From: UBA1952 sp965246765 | GTDB lineage: Bacteria > Bacteroidota > Bacteroidia > Chitinophagales > Chitinophagaceae | Direction of reading: 5' to 3' | Length of the DNA: 64,000 nucleotides | Assembly (NCBI GenBank): GCA_965246765.1 | Contig: CBDFFJ010000008.1 | Coordinates: 186,001-250,000 of the forward strand | Shown: positions 34,931 through 43,373 of the stretch, one piece after another | How positions within the stretch are numbered: position 1 is the first letter of the stretch | Layout: each line of letters starts with the position of its first letter | Notes under the pieces: model-generated | The model's database searches: none | What the model saw: only the letters and a program-made list of their open reading frames with translations | What the model was told of the DNA's origin: nothing | Program-made: the position numbers and the translations under genes

Positions 34931-34959
34931 GGAGTAAAGCCGGAATTATTTGCTAGCCT

Positions 34960-35484
34960 ATGAGAGTAAGTTACGTTTTACTCCCGCAAGCTTCAAGCAA
35001 GGAGCAGACTTTTATTTCCCTGTGCTGCGCCAATCTCACTTCCAACGAGATTGTCAACCGTATGCGCATGTCGCGACGCACGGCAGGGAGCCAAGAGAGT
35101 GCAAGCCAGAATAATTTTTCGTTAGCCGTTTGTAGCAATGAAAAACAGGTTGCATATTTAGACCCGCTAGCTGCTTGCGGTCAGCCATTTAAATACTGCC
35201 CTGTCATGATTGACACTACCACAGTGGGGAAGCTACGCCAGACCGTCCAGGAAATGCGCGAATACTACCGGGTTAATAAGGTTTGGCACCAAGGCCCGTT
35301 TGTGCTGTCCTTGCCTATCGTGCGCTATTTATGCCGAGATATGGATAATGCTGCATTTGAGGAATTGTTAGACCTCTTAAAAAAAGATAGAGATATACAA
35401 TTTCAGAGCATGGAGCCTGAACCGAGTGTTGCTTTCATGGACGCTTTTTTAAGCGAAACTTCCAGTGTAACAGAATCGGTTTAA
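34960..35484 (+). CDS. Protein with LuxR-type HTH remnant and unknown C-terminal part
   Basis: 174 residues. Residues 12-41 (SSKEQTFISLCCANLTSNEIVNRMRMSRRT) are a LuxR/NarL-type helix-turn-helix as in Bacteroidota response regulators, but the domain then breaks off and no receiver precedes it. The rest (from about Met83: MIDTTTVGKLRQTVQEMREYYRVNKVWHQ...) is a helical charged segment I do not recognise. It could be a separate gene starting at 35206. It is therefore either a chimeric protein or a response-regulator tail fused at an insertion junction. Confidence 0.45.
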   Translation: MRVSYVLLPQASSKEQTFISLCCANLTSNEIVNRMRMSRRTAGSQESASQNNFSLAVCSNEKQVAYLDPLAACGQPFKYCPVMIDTTTVGKLRQTVQEMREYYRVNKVWHQGPFVLSLPIVRYLCRDMDNAAFEELLDLLKKDRDIQFQSMEPEPSVAFMDAFLSETSSVTESV

Positions 35485-35489
35485 GGCTG

Positions 35490-35828
35490 TTAATTACGGC
35501 ATAGCGCAGTTTGCAGACGCAGCCGCAACCGTTCATTGACACAGCCAAACGCCTCCCGCGTACACTCTATAACGGCTTCGCGGTCGTCAACTTCGTCCAT
35601 GGCAATGGTAAATAAAATGTCGCGGATCACGCGGCCCACGCGTTGTTTCAATTCCTGCTCATGCAGCAGCAAAAACCCTTCAACCTTGTTTCCGCTATCT
35701 GACTGCTGATAGCGGCTATAACGTGACATAAATTCGGCCTTCACCTCTTGCAAGAGGATGTCCATCATGTAACGCACATCATGAGCCTTCAACATGGTTG
35801 AGAATTTGGCGGTAAAATAAAGACTCAT
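35490..35828 (-). CDS. Hypothetical helical protein
   Basis: 112 residues, all-helical and charged (KAHDVRYMMDILLQEVKAEF; HEQELKQRVGRVIRDILFTI; DREAVIECTREAFGCVNERL). There is no signal peptide, membrane helix or known motif. It is convergent with 34960 (5-bp gap). I do not recognise it. Confidence 0.5.
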   Translation of the reverse strand: MSLYFTAKFSTMLKAHDVRYMMDILLQEVKAEFMSRYSRYQQSDSGNKVEGFLLLHEQELKQRVGRVIRDILFTIAMDEVDDREAVIECTREAFGCVNERLRLRLQTALCRN

Positions 35829-36284
35829 CGCCGCATTGATAATAATTGTCCGATTTATGATAATTTAATGTAAACATGTATCCTTTTTTTGAACCGACGA
35901 GAGAAGAATAAACAACGCAGATAAATTTCACTGCAAATAAAATATTATGCCTTAACATTTAATGCATTACGGCACGCTTTTGGGTCTACCGCATTTACTA
36001 AAGAAGCAAATTATGTACACTGTGGAAAGTAGCGTCGCTTCGTGGATTCTAGCTAGCCTGAGAATCGCTGCTTTAGCGGTTGCCATAACGTTCTCCATTA
36101 TTAGAAAGCATCACTGGTAGGCAAAAGAAAGCCGCAACATTGTTACGGCTCACCTTCTGCATATAAATCCTTACCGAAACGGCAACAAAGGCACCTCTAA
36201 GGTAGGATTTTTTGCCATGTATATCAGCAGATTGTAACTGCCGATAAGGCTTGCAAGTACATGCAGTGTATAAAAAGCTGACTT
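35829..36284. other. Intergenic region
   Basis: A 456-bp A+T-rich gap. A 71-codon open frame on the minus strand (36073-36288) has atypical composition and no initiation signal, so it is not called. No repeat or clear terminator is seen. Confidence 0.5.
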
Positions 36285-36497
36285 TCAAAAAGTTTCTACC
36301 TGCTCACCAATTGCATCATGAAGTTTCTGTTGCGCATTGCCAGCAGCTACATGGCTGAAGCTATAAGCCGTGCCCGCCGGAAAGGCACTTAGAAACTCGG
36401 CGTCATCGGAACTAAAGGCCCAAATGCTATCAATGAGCAGCAACTCGCCTCTTATGTCCAAGTCGTTCGTTTTTATGAGGATATGCTGCTTGTTCAT
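36285..36497 (-). CDS. Small hypothetical protein
   Basis: 70 residues (MNKQHILIKTNDLDIRGELL..., then IDSIWAFSSDDAEFLSAF). It has no signal and no known motif. The amino-acid composition is normal for a small soluble protein and the start is a clear ATG, but nothing else supports it. Confidence 0.35.
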   Translation of the reverse strand: MNKQHILIKTNDLDIRGELLLIDSIWAFSSDDAEFLSAFPAGTAYSFSHVAAGNAQQKLHDAIGEQVETF

Positions 36498-36686
36498 GTT
36501 TATTCGCTACGTCAGTTTTGCTCTGTGCAAGATACTTCCGAGAATAAGAATTTTTGGCATAGGCAGATTACCGTCTCAAAAAGCTTTCGGAGGGCACCTT
36601 GTCTTCAGACGAAATGGATTTTTGGCTGATCAGAACAAAGACAATTTGGATCATTGGCGCTGACAAATGTGATTTGACGTACTCCA

Positions 36687-37721
36687 TCAGAATAATTGAA
36701 GCTGGTTCGCACCCACGAGCTCGGACAAGTCACTATGTTCCTTAACCACATTGTTCAGTCGTGTTAGTGCAATATCAAAATAGCCGGGCTCTAATTCATA
36801 GCCGATAAATTGCCTATTTAAGTTTAGCGCAGCAACGCCAGTGCTTGCACTTCCGGCGAATGGGTCAAGCACCATTTGTCCTTCAAAACTGACAAGCTTT
36901 ACAAGATGCCGCATCAGTTCCACCGGTTTCAATGTCGGGTGATAATTAAATGCCTCCGCCTGCTGGCGCACCTTCGGCACGAGGAAAAACTTATCATACC
37001 CGTCGCCAAAGGCGTCAGTGCGGATAATGTTCGGCGGCACCCTCCCAATCGGGTGAGGATTATGCCCGACCTTGTCTTCTCCCTCTTTGTAAGGAATTCT
37101 GGTGTCCTCAAGATTGAGTGCGCCAGTGCCATGCTCAATAACGTTCTGCGCCACGCTTACTCCGTTACTGAGCGGCTTTTGAATCAGGACGATTGGCTCA
37201 TACGCTGGCTTGACACTTAATCCGGCTCCTTTGAATCGTATTCCTAGGTCAGATGCAGGCTCACATTTGCGCTTTTCGCTCTCAGGCTTGTAATGTGCCG
37301 CCCCACCCTTCTGATACCCTTGCACATAGTCATAGGTGCCGACGACAGTGCTTTCTATCCCCATTTCCTTATCAATATCCAAAGCGATATTCCTGCTCTT
37401 AGGCATACCGTTTAAGTAGGCCCAAAACAACACGTCACGTATCACAAAGCCGCAGTCTTCAAGGTCAGCCATAAGCCGGTGCATTCGCCGCACCGAAGAG
37501 AACACTAGCCCGAACGCACCGGGCTTCAATACGCGCAAACAATCCTTCCAAATCTGGGCATTCGGTAGGTTTTTATCCCAAGGATGGTTTTGATAAGAAA
37601 TGCCATAGGGAGGATCTGTAACCAGCGCATGTACAGACGTTGCACCAAGTCCTTTCAACCCATAACAACTGCTATTGAAAAGCTTGTAGGAATCCAAGGT
37701 GCTAGAGTCATCTGTATGCAT
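36687..37721 (-). CDS. Orphan DNA methyltransferase (N6-adenine/N4-cytosine, beta class)
   Basis: 344 residues from ATG 37721. The catalytic motif IV TDPPYG is at 35-40 and the SAM-binding motif I DPFAGSASTG at 286-295. Catalytic before SAM motif is the beta-class order. A target-recognition region lies between (GNP-like stretches RFKGAGLSVKPAYEPIVLIQ; GTGALNLEDTRIPY). YHPTLKPVELMRHLVKLVS is the conserved segment leading to motif I. No restriction endonuclease is next to it, so it is an orphan, as is usual for phage and plasmid methylases. The target sequence cannot be predicted. Confidence 0.9.
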   Translation of the reverse strand: MHTDDSSTLDSYKLFNSSCYGLKGLGATSVHALVTDPPYGISYQNHPWDKNLPNAQIWKDCLRVLKPGAFGLVFSSVRRMHRLMADLEDCGFVIRDVLFWAYLNGMPKSRNIALDIDKEMGIESTVVGTYDYVQGYQKGGAAHYKPESEKRKCEPASDLGIRFKGAGLSVKPAYEPIVLIQKPLSNGVSVAQNVIEHGTGALNLEDTRIPYKEGEDKVGHNPHPIGRVPPNIIRTDAFGDGYDKFFLVPKVRQQAEAFNYHPTLKPVELMRHLVKLVSFEGQMVLDPFAGSASTGVAALNLNRQFIGYELEPGYFDIALTRLNNVVKEHSDLSELVGANQLQLF

Positions 37722-38115
37722 GTCGGGTATTCGCTTCCTGAGTAAGAGGACCAAAATCTCAGCCCGACCTTATGTGATCGTTAGATCAGTTTCATAGCGC
37801 CCAAACGATTTTTAAAACTATTGTTCGTGCTCTTTTTGCTTGTGAGCCGTCCAGGTTGCCGTCGCCCGTCATAACAGTGCTATTACAGCATTTAAGAAGG
37901 AATTCAGGCCGGCAAATTGCTAATGCGCCAACATCAAGCAGACGGGGTTTGAATCGCCTGCGGCCCCACTACAGAACGATAGAATAGCCGCGTTTATTAA
38001 TCATTTCTCAACACATTTTTGCTAGAATGGTTGTTAGAAGTTTCAGCGGGCAATCTTGGCCACGCAGATATTCTAGTTCTTAGAGCACAGGTTAATGCAA
38101 CGAGGTTTTGTACTC
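37722..38115. other. Intergenic region
   Basis: Roughly 390 bp between divergent genes without a supported coding frame. A TTGCTAGAAT-like A+T-rich segment near 38020 may be part of a promoter for the gene at 38116; nothing else stands out. Confidence 0.45.
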
Positions 38116-39210
38116 ATGGCTGATAATGCACAAGAAAAGTCGCTGGAAGCGTTGAAAGTCGCCGGTGTTCTTACCTCCTTAAAACGCTACGGTGTGAAAG
38201 GCGAAATCACCGTAGCGGCGCAGCAATCGTCCACCGATGAGCACGTAGTAAATCATGATAATAAGACAGGGCCTTTCGGTACTCGTACCGAAAGGCCCGC
38301 TGTGCATGCACAGCGGGCCACTATGATTGTGCGGATTGAGGAATTACTAACCAGTTATGGCCTTGACCCAAACAGGAAACCCGGCTTACTCGCGGCCCTG
38401 GATAAATTACACACGGCCCATACAGACGCAGAAATTGCCGCTTCCATCGCAGCAATTTCATCCATTGTTACAGCGGCAGAAACGTCATCGCCTGAAACTG
38501 CTTCACCAATGACGTTCAATGAGTTTGAGAAAAGGTTTGATGCGGCATGGAGCAAATACGACCGGTTGGAAAAAGAAACCCGGACCACGATGGAAAAAGC
38601 AGCCCAGGCCGGTTATATCAGCAAAGAAGACGAAGACAAGTCAAAGCAGCAGCAGAAGACGATTGAAGAACATAAGAAGGAAATTGACGTGCTCACCGCG
38701 AAAATTCATGATCTACCGGATGGGGCAGAAAAGGAAAAGCTCTACGAAGACGTCAAAAGGAGAACAATTGAATTAGCCCAAGAAATTATCCAGCACACAA
38801 ACCATGATAAGAAACTTATTGAGCAAGCTATCAAAGTAGCCAAACGTGACCACAATGATGCGTTGGTTAAAGATTTGCAGGAAGCGTTACCCAAAAAGGA
38901 TGAGGAAGCGCAGGCAGGAACGGAGCTGTATGATCTTGGTGCGAAAGCAGCGATAAGTAAACGCCAAGAAGCATTTGCAGAAATGAAACGCAATGAAATG
39001 CAGGAGACTTCGGAAGCAACTTCTAAGCCCACGAACACGTCAACTTTGAGTGAATCAGCTAATCCAATGTCCGCTCCAAATGATATACCAGAACTCCCTC
39101 CCAAACCTATTGCGCTTAATGCCGCCGATACGTCTAATGATTCATTAGGTGCCCTTTCCCCAGCCGCTACGGGCGTCACTCTCAAATCAACAGGCAAGGG
39201 TGTTGCCTAG
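38116..39210 (+). CDS. Coiled-coil hypothetical protein with an embedded palindrome cassette
   Basis: 364 residues from ATG 38116. The N-terminal about 50 residues (MADNAQEKSLEALKVAGVL...) are followed by a 17-codon segment encoded by two overlapping perfect DNA palindromes (38269-38319). An Ala-rich helical region follows (IVRIEELLTSYGLDPNRKPG ... DAEIAASIAAISSIV), then a long charged coiled coil (about 145-285: RFDAAWSKYDRLEKETRTTM ... KSKQQQKTIEEHKKEIDVL) and a Ser/Pro/Thr-rich tail. There is no signal peptide. It is likely a structural or DNA-metabolism accessory of the mobile region; the function is unknown. Confidence 0.6.
   Translation: MADNAQEKSLEALKVAGVLTSLKRYGVKGEITVAAQQSSTDEHVVNHDNKTGPFGTRTERPAVHAQRATMIVRIEELLTSYGLDPNRKPGLLAALDKLHTAHTDAEIAASIAAISSIVTAAETSSPETASPMTFNEFEKRFDAAWSKYDRLEKETRTTMEKAAQAGYISKEDEDKSKQQQKTIEEHKKEIDVLTAKIHDLPDGAEKEKLYEDVKRRTIELAQEIIQHTNHDKKLIEQAIKVAKRDHNDALVKDLQEALPKKDEEAQAGTELYDLGAKAAISKRQEAFAEMKRNEMQETSEATSKPTNTSTLSESANPMSAPNDIPELPPKPIALNAADTSNDSLGALSPAATGVTLKSTGKGVA
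38269..38319. repeat. Two overlapping perfect palindromes inside a coding frame
   Basis: 38269-38298 is a hairpin with 14-bp perfect arms and a 2-nt centre (GGGCCTTTCGGTAC / GTACCGAAAGGCCC). 38294-38319 is a 26-bp perfect palindrome centred on GCATGC with ends GGCCCGC/GCGGGCC. They share the GGCCC at 38294-38298. The whole is 51 bp, so it preserves the reading frame. Confidence 0.9.
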
Positions 39211-39229
39211 CGATTTCCAATAGATGCGA

Positions 39230-39883
39230 TTAGTGCAGGCGATCGCGCCGGTGCTCCTGTATTTGCCTGTTGATAGAAGACCTTCTGCAATCTCGGGCAA
39301 TCATCGTATAAAAATCGTCCAGTGTAGGACAACAATCAGGCTTTAGCTGGTACATGACCTTTTGCACGCAACGAGCGTTTTCCGTGTAGGCCTTGCGATC
39401 CGGGGTAAGCTCATACGCTGCGTCTGCTATATCCGCAAAGTCCATAGCGATGCCCAAGGATTTTTGGTTGGTTGAAATTTTGACAAAATCCGCACCCTGC
39501 CATTGTTTGATATCCGCAGGAATGCTGAGGCCAAAATCCTCTCCTGTTCGCTGGCGGCTACTAGTCACCATGCCGATGAATTTATAGATGTCGGCAGGAA
39601 GCGTTTCAAAATAGCTGCATGGTAACTTGTGGGACCCAGTCTTGCCTCCCTGTGCGTGCATTGCCAGGGTAGGCTTGCCGTAAGAATTTTGCGCCTGTAC
39701 TGTATCAGCTGCGAAGCAAGAAACAAGGCTTGCGACCACGCCTGCCCGGATTAGAAATTGTCTCACGGATTTAGAATGGAAGAGGCATAGCTCTGTTATT
39801 CCTTTTTGGTTTAGGAAACAGCAACGCCGGGCGAATAAAGTGGTTGTATAAGGACGAATACGGTTACGGCAGTGTTGCACCAT
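39230..39883 (-). CDS. Exported hypothetical protein
   Basis: 217 residues from ATG 39883, overlapping the upstream gene by 20 bp. An internal GTG at 39766 would place the export signal (RQFLIRAGVVASLVSCFAA, cut near VQAQ) at the true N-terminus and may be the real start. The mature part has three or more cysteines (LPCSYFETLPADIYKF; NARCVQKVMYQLKPDCCPT; MIARDCRRSS) that could form disulfides. I do not recognise it. It is the last gene of a minus-strand run with a lipoprotein and a serine recombinase. Confidence 0.5.
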   Translation of the reverse strand: MVQHCRNRIRPYTTTLFARRCCFLNQKGITELCLFHSKSVRQFLIRAGVVASLVSCFAADTVQAQNSYGKPTLAMHAQGGKTGSHKLPCSYFETLPADIYKFIGMVTSSRQRTGEDFGLSIPADIKQWQGADFVKISTNQKSLGIAMDFADIADAAYELTPDRKAYTENARCVQKVMYQLKPDCCPTLDDFYTMIARDCRRSSINRQIQEHRRDRLH

Positions 39884-40469
39884 ATGCGATAGCTAGGCGC
39901 TCAACTACGTTGAAAGAAGCCGTGATTTGTGCCGATGCGTCAACACCGGCAGCCTTTAATTGCTTTTCGGCATCTACTGCGCTCTCAATTGGATGAGCGT
40001 CATGCTCCGATCCAAAAATGTCTCGCAACCCCTCAGCTATTATTGTTGAGTTGACGTTGTCATCACTTAATAACTCCTTTCTCAGTTTTTGAATCTCCGC
40101 CGCCTTTTCCCAATCATGGATATGGTCAACATAAGCAACCGCAAAATCCCGCGGGCATTGGGAAAGGTCAAGTCTGCGCATTCCGCTAGCAATTTGTGTG
40201 TAGTCAGTGGAAGTACGACTATTGCGAGCGTCTTCTTGAAGCAGTTCGGTAATTGCTCTGCTATAGGCTTGTTGCTGACGCAGGTTCCTTTCTTCCTCAG
40301 CTTTTTGCTCGGCAAATCTTTGTGACTCGGCCTCTTCACGGGCGTGAAGCAAGCCAGACGGTTCTTGTGTAGGGCTGGTTGCAGGCTGACTGGTCGAATC
40401 AGTACAGCCGGAAAACATCAGCACCGCTCCTAGCATTAGCACCAACAATGAATATGTGACGTGTCTCAT
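39864..40469 (-). CDS. Putative lipoprotein, hypothetical
   Basis: 201 residues from ATG 40469, which opens a lipoprotein signal (MRHVTYSLLVLMLGAVLMFSGC, then TDSTSQ). An upstream in-frame ATG at 40514 overlaps the recombinase stop (ATGA) but buries the signal. The mature protein has a Glu/Gln-rich coiled segment (EEAESQRFAEQKAEEERNL) and a helical C-terminal domain (QIASGMRRLDLSQCPRDFAVAY). TDS rather than KK after the lipid Cys is less typical of Bacteroidota and closer to proteobacterial lipoproteins, a hint of transfer. Confidence 0.6.
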   Translation of the reverse strand: MRHVTYSLLVLMLGAVLMFSGCTDSTSQPATSPTQEPSGLLHAREEAESQRFAEQKAEEERNLRQQQAYSRAITELLQEDARNSRTSTDYTQIASGMRRLDLSQCPRDFAVAYVDHIHDWEKAAEIQKLRKELLSDDNVNSTIIAEGLRDIFGSEHDAHPIESAVDAEKQLKAAGVDASAQITASFNVVERLAIAYGATLP

Positions 40470-40510
40470 TACGGTTTGTTTTGGATGGTTCAGAATGTAT
40501 TGTGAGTGTG

Positions 40511-41155
40511 TCATTGAAGACGCTTCATAACGTTATGCACGCTGCTAGGATGCCACTGACCATAGCTCCGATAGGTCGGTACGTTTAATCTATTCAGTTC
40601 GCAGGCAATGGCTCTGACGGTCGTAATACCTTCATGCTTCAGGCCGGTGATAACCGGCAAGACGGTCGCCGCAAATTGGTCGGCCCGCTGCCTATTGATT
40701 GCTGACAGCACGTAGCGACCGTACTTTCCTAATTCAATGCCCCTTTCTTTCGCGGCCCTTAATGCGGCCGTTGTGCGTTCGCTAATTACATCGCGCTCAT
40801 GCTCGGCAAAAGCCGCCATGATATGCACCACGAGCTTACCGGCATACGGATTGTCCACCGCCTTGAAATCAACCCCCGCCTCTATCAGCCGTGAAACAAA
40901 AGCGACATTTCTCGCAAGCCGATCCAATCGGGCAATCAATAGGGTCGCAGGCGTGTTCTTACACGCATCCAATGCCTGCAACAGCACAGGGCGTTTGTTG
41001 CTCTTTGCTGATTCTATTTCTATGAATTCTTCTGCCAGCATAAAATCATTGCTTCTTGCAAACTCACGAACCGCCTGTTGCTGCGCTTCCAACCCAAGCC
41101 CGCTTATCCCCTGCCGTTCCGTAGAAACACGGTAATACGTTATCGCTCTCTTCAT
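40511..41155 (-). CDS. Serine recombinase (resolvase/invertase family)
   Basis: 214 residues. The catalytic serine domain is clear: ITYYRVSTERQGISGLGLEA (Ser11), LLIARLDRLARNVAFVS and HIMAAFAEHERDVISERTTAAL. A short C-terminal recombinase/HTH part follows (TVRAIACELNRLNVPTYRSYG; WHPSSVHNVMKRL). It belongs to the small resolvase-like group that acts in plasmid or transposon resolution or inversion. No paired crossover sites were recognised. It heads a three-gene minus-strand run. Confidence 0.9.
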   Translation of the reverse strand: MKRAITYYRVSTERQGISGLGLEAQQQAVREFARSNDFMLAEEFIEIESAKSNKRPVLLQALDACKNTPATLLIARLDRLARNVAFVSRLIEAGVDFKAVDNPYAGKLVVHIMAAFAEHERDVISERTTAALRAAKERGIELGKYGRYVLSAINRQRADQFAATVLPVITGLKHEGITTVRAIACELNRLNVPTYRSYGQWHPSSVHNVMKRLQ

Positions 41156-41521
41156 TGATGCTCTTTACCCTTGCTGACGCCTGTGACGCTGTTCTCGGGT
41201 AAACCAACGATTACCTTTGAACAGAAATAGCCAAACGAGTGCTGTTTGTTGATGCGGAAAATAGCGGGAAAGACTGCTGGGCGCAAGCCTTAGCAAGCAG
41301 AAAATGATCTGAACAGGTGGTGAAGAAGGAGTTTTCGTTCATACACATACGTTGGTATGCTCATGAACAAATTGTGCTCTAAAATTTGCGGTAACTCCTG
41401 GGTTGAGTGACTATCGGTGCTGAAACGCTCACGCTGTTAGTGGGGTACGCGGATTTCCGCCTCATAGACCGTCCTAATATTTTACCTTGAAAATCTAATA
41501 TTTTATGTTAGCATTGCAAGG
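41156..41521. other. Intergenic region with direct repeats before the AAA ATPase
   Basis: 366 bp between divergent genes. No coding frame is supported. It contains a direct repeat near the ATPase start (listed separately) and the word TACGTTGGTAT near 41348, which recurs at about 52168 close to the integrase. Confidence 0.5.
41474..41505 (+). promoter_or_regulatory. Direct repeat CTAATATTTTA, operator-like
   Basis: Two exact 11-bp copies at 41474-41484 and 41495-41505, starts 21 bp apart (two helical turns), lying 16 nt upstream of ATG 41522. The spacing suggests side-by-side protein binding on one DNA face. Confidence 0.5.
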
Positions 41522-42703
41522 ATGATCATACGGCATGTAGAAACAGAAATCGCGCTTTTACTAAACGAATTCCCCGCCGTTGGCGTTTTGGGGCCGCGTC
41601 AGATTGGTAAGACAACGCTTGCACAAACGGTTGCCGAGTCGTTCACTCCAACGCCTGTTTATCTTGATCTGGAAACACCAAGCGATATAGCAAAGCTGAA
41701 TGAGCCGGAAGCGTATTTTGACCTGCATAAGGGCAAGCTCATCATCCTGGATGAAATCCAGCGTCTCCCTGAATTATTTTCCATCCTGCGCGGGGTGATT
41801 GACCGTCACCGTAAGCAAGGCTTCCGCACCGGGCAATTCCTGATATTGGGTTCCGCCTCGCTTGACCTGTTACAACAATCTTCGGAGACGCTCGCCGGCC
41901 GCATTGCCTACAAAGATTTATCCGGCATTTCCATCGCCGAAATGAACGATGCCCATGCAGGTGAACAGGATATGTTATGGCTACGGGGCGGTTTCCCGAA
42001 TAGCTTTCTTGCGGCAAGCGATCCTGCATCCTTGCGCTGGCGCAACAACTTCATCAGTACCTACCTGGAGCGGGATATTCCCCAGCTTGGGCCGCGTATT
42101 CCTGCCGTTACGTTACGCCGGTTATGGACGATGTTGGCGCATATGCAAGGCAGCCAGCTTAATCAGGCGCAGCTTGCCGGGAACTTGGGTGTCGCCGGGC
42201 CGACCGTCAAACGCTACATAGAGTTGCTGGAAGATTTGTTGTTGGTGCGCAGCTTGCGTCCCTGGTCGGGAAATATCGGCAAACGTTTGGTCAAAGCACC
42301 TAAACTCTACATCCGCGACAGCGGCTTGACGCATGCATTGCTAAGTCTAAAAACGCTGGATGATGTCTTGGGCCATCCGGTGGTGGGCGCAAGCTGGGAA
42401 GGTTTCGTAATTGAGAACCTGCTTTCCTGTTTGTCCGAAGGAATGACCGCATGGTATTATCGTACCTCGGCAGGGGCAGAAATTGACCTGGTGATTGAAG
42501 CCGATGCCAAGACGCGCTATGCCATAGAGATCAAACGCTCGTCTGCCCCTACCCTCTCCAAAGGTTTTCATTTAGGCTGCGACGATATAGATGCTACGAA
42601 GCGTTTTCTCGTCTATCCCGGAACCGAGCAATATCCGCTTGCGCAGGGAGTAACGACGATTTCGCTAGCAGGTATGATGCAGGAATTGAGCAAACGAAAA
42701 TAA
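41522..42703 (+). CDS. AAA_14/DUF4143 ATP-binding protein
   Basis: 393 residues. Walker A GPRQIGKTT at 24-32; Walker B-like KLIILDEIQRLPELFSILRG; an arginine/sensor region GQFLILGSASLDLLQQSSE. The second half is DUF4143 (WRNNFISTYLERDIPQLGPR; LAGNLGVAGPTVKRYIELLE; KAPKLYIRDSGLTHALL; VGASWEGFVIENLL; IDLVIEADAKTRYAIEIKR), whose end resembles a PD-(D/E)xK fold (E...D...EIK). These standalone ATPases are widespread and linked loosely to toxin-antitoxin or defence functions, but their role is unproven. Confidence 0.88.
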   Translation: MIIRHVETEIALLLNEFPAVGVLGPRQIGKTTLAQTVAESFTPTPVYLDLETPSDIAKLNEPEAYFDLHKGKLIILDEIQRLPELFSILRGVIDRHRKQGFRTGQFLILGSASLDLLQQSSETLAGRIAYKDLSGISIAEMNDAHAGEQDMLWLRGGFPNSFLAASDPASLRWRNNFISTYLERDIPQLGPRIPAVTLRRLWTMLAHMQGSQLNQAQLAGNLGVAGPTVKRYIELLEDLLLVRSLRPWSGNIGKRLVKAPKLYIRDSGLTHALLSLKTLDDVLGHPVVGASWEGFVIENLLSCLSEGMTAWYYRTSAGAEIDLVIEADAKTRYAIEIKRSSAPTLSKGFHLGCDDIDATKRFLVYPGTEQYPLAQGVTTISLAGMMQELSKRK

Positions 42704-42764
42704 TTTCCGGCGTGACGTCAAAACACTATCTTGGCGATCACATAGACCCAAATACGCTCCATCT

Positions 42765-43034
42765 ATGGAAGTGATCTGTCTTCAGGATACCGCATTCTAC
42801 ACGCTGATTGATCATGTCATTGAGCATATCAAGGGAAAGCAACCCGGTACGCCTGAAAAGTGGATTTCCGGCGAAGAGGCCATGAGCCTGCTACGCATCA
42901 CCAGCAAAACGACATTGCAGAAGCTGCGCGATGAAGGAAAAATTCGTTTTTCGCAGCCGGAGAAGAAGATCATTCTTTACGATCTGGAGTCGCTTCACCT
43001 CTATTTAAATAAACACGCCCACGAAACTTTTTAG
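42765..43034 (+). CDS. Excisionase-like HTH DNA-binding protein
   Basis: 89 residues. The C-terminal winged helix (WISGEEAMSLLRITSKTTLQKL, RDEGKIRFSQPEKKIILYD, LESLHLYLNKH) matches the MerR-like HTH_17 excisionase fold common in Bacteroidota mobile elements. The N-terminal helix (AFYTLIDHVIEHIKGK) is typical of that group. It could bind att or regulatory sites. The next gene starts 2 bp after its stop. Confidence 0.8.
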   Translation: MEVICLQDTAFYTLIDHVIEHIKGKQPGTPEKWISGEEAMSLLRITSKTTLQKLRDEGKIRFSQPEKKIILYDLESLHLYLNKHAHETF

Positions 43035-43036
43035 TC

Positions 43037-43279
43037 ATGGAACAAGAGCTCAATGTTGATCCGCAATACCTAAAAGGTTTCAACAATGGTTATTTGCTTA
43101 GCAAGCACGAGCCAGAATTAGCGGCACAACTCAGCCAGAATCCGAACGAGCATAACCCCTATTTTCAGGGGTTGATGGGTGGAAAAGCACAGTATGACCG
43201 CGAGGTGAACGAGTGGGCAAAGAGCTTTTCAAAAGGCGCGCCTGCAAAGGATGACCGGGATATTTCAAAAGAGCGATAG
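43037..43279 (+). CDS. Small hypothetical protein
   Basis: 80 residues, starting 2 bp after the HTH gene and surely co-translated. The sequence (PQYLKGFNNGYLLSKHEPEL ... NPYFQGLMGGKAQYDREV) resembles small proteins often found next to HTH_17 genes in Bacteroidota; their role is unknown. It has a charged, probably disordered end. A toxin-antitoxin relation was considered but nothing supports it. Confidence 0.65.
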   Translation: MEQELNVDPQYLKGFNNGYLLSKHEPELAAQLSQNPNEHNPYFQGLMGGKAQYDREVNEWAKSFSKGAPAKDDRDISKER

Positions 43280-43373
43280 CTAAAAGATTTTTTCGCGTCA
43301 CGAAGCACATGCATCACTTTAATCGTGCTGGTAAGAATTGTAATTGAACTCTGCTTATAACCCCTTTAATCCC

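Noticed and set aside
36073..36288. 71-codon minus-strand frame
   Set aside because: No ribosome-binding site, odd composition, no motif.
41522..42703. DUF4143 ATPase as a defence gene
   Set aside because: The family is widespread outside defence loci and no defence partner is adjacent, so no such role is claimed.
42765..43279. Toxin-antitoxin pair
   Set aside because: The first gene is an excisionase-like HTH and the second has no toxin motif; the arrangement alone is not enough.
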